Assembly (NCBI RefSeq): GCF_030823405.1
Contig: NZ_JAUSXC010000001.1
Span: forward strand, 744,001-808,000
Length of the DNA stretch: 64,000 nucleotides
Direction of reading: 5' to 3'
From: Chryseobacterium ginsenosidimutans
GTDB taxonomy: Bacteria > Bacteroidota > Bacteroidia > Flavobacteriales > Weeksellaceae
Positions 61,858 through 64,000 of the stretch are shown one piece after another. The notes beneath the pieces were generated by a model. The model did not search any database. It was given only the letters and a program-made list of their open reading frames with translations, and was not told where the DNA came from. Within the stretch, counting starts at the first letter, position 1. Each line of letters begins with the position of its first letter. Both the position numbers and the translations under genes were made by a program.

Positions 61858-62358
61858 GCTTATACAGTAGTTTCAGTATTTCCGGTGACTGTAGATACAG
61901 AGGAAATCAAAAAAGATTTAAAAGAAAAAGGTTTTGATGATGCCAATATCATTATCTCAAAGTCTAACGTAGAAAGCGGATTGTCAGCAGATCATTATCA
62001 GGAAGACGAACAGACAAAAGGTTTTTTTGATTATGTTTTTGCGCACGATGCAGAAATGCTGGATGCCTATCGCAAGCATAGCATAGGAAGAAACAATGTT
62101 GTTGTGTATGCGGAGAATATTGAGCAGGCTAAAGTAGCAAGAGCTGTCTTAAACGACAATGGAGCTCTTGAAGTCTTCAGAAAACCGTCTGAAAACAAAG
62201 ATTCTGTACCAGAAGGAATGTCGGAGGATGAATACAACGGAATCATTGCAAAAGCAAGGCATAATATCTATTTCTTAGGCTCAGAGCGAGATTATGGATA
62301 CAATGATAATGACAGAGGAATGAATGATGAAATGGACAGTTTAGGATCTAAAGATTAA
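61858..62358 (+). CDS. YflT-like general stress protein
   Basis: From ATG 61858 (MAYTVVSVFPV, 166 aa); an in-frame ATG at 61840 adds six residues. The first part (about 1-100) has the alternating strand-helix order of the YflT/general-stress-protein 17M domain (TVVSVFPVTVDTEEIKKDLKEKGFDDANIII, then GRNNVVVYAENIEQAKVARAVLNDNGALEVF). The C-terminus is acidic and rich in Asp, Asn and Gly (YGYNDNDRGMNDEMDSLG). A cytoplasmic stress role is inferred from the fold only. It is 62 bp after the mutase gene and ends at a bidirectional hairpin. Confidence 0.65.
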   Translation, partial: AYTVVSVFPVTVDTEEIKKDLKEKGFDDANIIISKSNVESGLSADHYQEDEQTKGFFDYVFAHDAEMLDAYRKHSIGRNNVVVYAENIEQAKVARAVLNDNGALEVFRKPSENKDSVPEGMSEDEYNGIIAKARHNIYFLGSERDYGYNDNDRGMNDEMDSLGSKD

Positions 62359-62380
62359 AACTATTTATCAATAAAAATAA

Positions 62381-62408
62381 AAAAGACCATCAAGCGATGG
62401 TCTTTTTT
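62381..62408. terminator. Bidirectional terminator
   Basis: AAAGACCATC - AAGC - GATGGTCTTT perfect 10-bp stem with T7 on the plus strand and A residues before it, between convergent genes. Confidence 0.92.
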
Positions 62409-63568
62409 TATATTTTCCAAGACTTTATCAGCCAGCGGTAGATTAAAATATTTACAAAGAAATAGACTAAAACTGGAATAATAACAATGGCAGTCCAAAG
62501 TAGAGGATTAATATAAATTGATAATAATCCGTTTGAAACACTGGATTTTGCCAGGAAATATTGTCCAATTGCTATTGAAATTAAGCTTGACACTAAAACA
62601 ATCAGCAAATTAATACTGAATTGCCTGCTGATATCACTCACCATCTTTTTCGGGGAATATCCCAAACTGTTTTTGATAGAAACTTCTTCCTGTTTTTCTA
62701 AAAACTGAATTTTAATAAAGCTTACAATAATATAAAGACAAAGCGCAAAAATGAAAATTCCCAGCACGGCAATTACGTTTAAAACAAGGAAAAGCTTAGA
62801 TTTGATCTTTGCAGAACGCAGGCTTTCCTGATTAGACTCATAATTATTTTCCTTCATTTTGGAAATCAGGCTTTCGTCGCCCGAATCTTTCACCTGCACC
62901 AAGACACGGTTGAAAATTTTAGGCTGATTTGCCAATTGAGGTTTTTCCGCTAAATTCAAAGAATCAAGAAATTTTTTCGGAATCAGAACGGAATGAATTC
63001 TATCTGAAAGTCCGACCATTTTTCCTATGTAAGTCTTATTGTGTTTGTTAACAGTAATATTAATATTGATCTCAATTTTCTTTGCAAAATCTTCTGAAAT
63101 CTGCGGCAGCCCTTGGTTTAAAGCAAATCCATAGTTATAAAGATTTAGATATTCCCTTGAAATAATGATAGGAATTACATCTCCCTTCACCTGAAATTCT
63201 TCCTCCGTCAACGGGACATCTATTGCAGGTAAATCGACACCTTCAAAATACAAATCGGTATAAAAAGGAATAAAATCGCCGCCATTTGCCGAAGCTTTAA
63301 ATTCATTTGCAGAAAATGGATAAATATTTTTCACTTCCTGCCATTGTTTTAGCTTGGCAATATCATTTTCATTAAATCCCAGAAGCTCTTTCCTCCCGAT
63401 ATTATCAGGGGTAATTTTCTTGCTGAAAGTCAGCCAATAGTTACTGTCGCTGCTTTTGCTTCCAAAAAGTCGGTTGGCATTCTCATACAGCTGCAGGCAA
63501 GAGAGCACCAAAATAAATGCGATAAATAATCCTGCGTATAATATGATTGAGTTAAAAATTTTCTTCAT
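62408..63568 (-). CDS. FtsX-like ABC transporter permease
   Basis: A 386-residue protein from ATG 63568 (MKKIFNSIILYAG), 4 bases after the ATPase stop. Topology is that of MacB/FtsX permeases: one N-terminal helix (about 5-27), a large periplasmic domain (about 30-260), and three C-terminal helices (about 265-290, 315-340 and 355-380) with the EEVSIKNSLGYSPKKM coupling segment between the first two. Such permeases extract lipoproteins or export peptides, without carrying substrate through the pore. An upstream start at 63604 would overlap the ATPase gene by 32 bases. Substrate unknown. Confidence 0.82.
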   Translation of the reverse strand: MKKIFNSIILYAGLFIAFILVLSCLQLYENANRLFGSKSSDSNYWLTFSKKITPDNIGRKELLGFNENDIAKLKQWQEVKNIYPFSANEFKASANGGDFIPFYTDLYFEGVDLPAIDVPLTEEEFQVKGDVIPIIISREYLNLYNYGFALNQGLPQISEDFAKKIEININITVNKHNKTYIGKMVGLSDRIHSVLIPKKFLDSLNLAEKPQLANQPKIFNRVLVQVKDSGDESLISKMKENNYESNQESLRSAKIKSKLFLVLNVIAVLGIFIFALCLYIIVSFIKIQFLEKQEEVSIKNSLGYSPKKMVSDISRQFSINLLIVLVSSLISIAIGQYFLAKSSVSNGLLSIYINPLLWTAIVIIPVLVYFFVNILIYRWLIKSWKI

Positions 63569-63572
63569 AAGC

Positions 63573-64000
63573 TTATAGATGAAGAATTTGATATTCATGT
63601 TCAAAAGGGAATTCGTTCAGTTCAAAGAATATAACCGAGCTTCCACTTTCCTGAGATACTTCATTAATCAATGAGAAGGCAATTTTTTTGTTATTCAAAT
63701 CTAAGTGACTGAAACATTCGTCATAAATTAGAAAATCCGTAGGATTTACAAGACTTCTTACAATAGCACTTCTCTGTCTTTCACCGTACGAGCAGTTTTC
63801 TGCCTTTTTATTGAGCAGATTTTCAACGCCTAATCTTGCTGCGTATTCTTCAATTTTGGGGATGAATTTTTTTTTGTCCTTATTGAAAATACGGAGTAAA
63901 ATATTTTCCGAAATGGTGAGATTCTTAATCAATCTTACATCCTGGAACAATAAGCTTACCCCATCTTTTCTGTTTTCCACAATTTTCTCAAGATGAAGGG
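63573..64000 (-). CDS. Partial ABC transporter ATP-binding protein
   Basis: The C-terminal 142 residues of an ABC ATPase running off the right edge. Visible: a Q-loop (LLFQDVRLIKNLTISENI), a changed signature CSYGERQRSAIVRSL in place of LSGGQ, Walker B DFLIYDECFSHLD with the catalytic Glu, and the D-loop SHLD. Where the H-loop His should be, the sequence is SVIFFELNEFP, with no His. The family is LolD/MacB-like, in line with the FtsX-like permease next to it. The missing His could mean weak or altered ATP hydrolysis. The Walker A region lies outside the window. Confidence 0.78.
   Translation of the reverse strand, partial: LHLEKIVENRKDGVSLLFQDVRLIKNLTISENILLRIFNKDKKKFIPKIEEYAARLGVENLLNKKAENCSYGERQRSAIVRSLVNPTDFLIYDECFSHLDLNNKKIAFSLINEVSQESGSSVIFFELNEFPFEHEYQILHL

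Overview
The window looks like a stretch of chromosome from a Chryseobacterium-like member of the Flavobacteriales (Bacteroidota). The DNA is AT-rich. Many genes are preceded by the Bacteroidota -7 box TAnnTTTG, several with a TTTG/TTG -33 box. Marker genes for the group include type IX secretion sorting domains, gldH, GLPGLI proteins, alternative complex III (actABCDEF), an S46 dipeptidyl-peptidase and RicT. No tRNA, rRNA, CRISPR array, transposase, integrase or phage gene was seen. Most of the window is core chromosome; identity below genus was not determined.

Layout. 1-4447: a partial TPR-like protein, then three secreted or surface genes (T9SS protein, 850-aa repeat protein, small exported protein) and a META lipoprotein. 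4535-8370: S46 peptidase and a ComM-type ATPase. 8532-12701: sufA-sufB-sufC-sufD on the minus strand, with sufS 31 kb away at 43664. 12915-14704: two tandem GLPGLI genes, the second frameshifted. 14757-22134: minus-strand metallopeptidase, LtaS-like enzyme, ribH, TPR membrane protein, apt, a lipoprotein and an exported protein. 22266-30683: the complete alternative complex III operon. 30868-38686: SPOR protein, polytopic membrane protein, SelO, then the ricT-gldH-PBP1A operon, in which ricT is split by a frameshift. 38963-44884: FadL-like channel plus SGNH lipoprotein, prs, rplY and sufS. 45047-47283: ECF-type sigma factor, its probable anti-sigma factor and a beta-barrel protein. 47284-47652: a repeat-rich non-coding stretch. 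47653-50858: divergent class II and class I fumarases. 50951-62358: small membrane protein, alpha/beta hydrolase, T9SS-exported GH13 enzyme, prfA, STM3941-like protein, prolyl oligopeptidase, methylmalonyl-CoA mutase and a YflT-like protein. 62408-64000: ABC permease and a partial ATPase.

How the genes work together. The window combines respiration (ACIII, fumarases, methylmalonyl-CoA mutase), Fe-S cluster assembly (suf, serving the Fe-S centres of ActB and the class I fumarase), cell-envelope building and gliding (PBP1A, GldH, LtaS-like enzyme), and extracellular digestion (S46 and S9 peptidases, GH13, SGNH esterase).

I did not find an obvious new defence or mobile system. The observations most worth checking are the +1 frameshift splitting ricT at a TTT-TAA site, a second homopolymer frameshift in a GLPGLI gene, the repeat-rich intergenic block at 47.3-47.6 kb, and long inverted repeats in two divergent promoter regions (38.8 and 49.1 kb).
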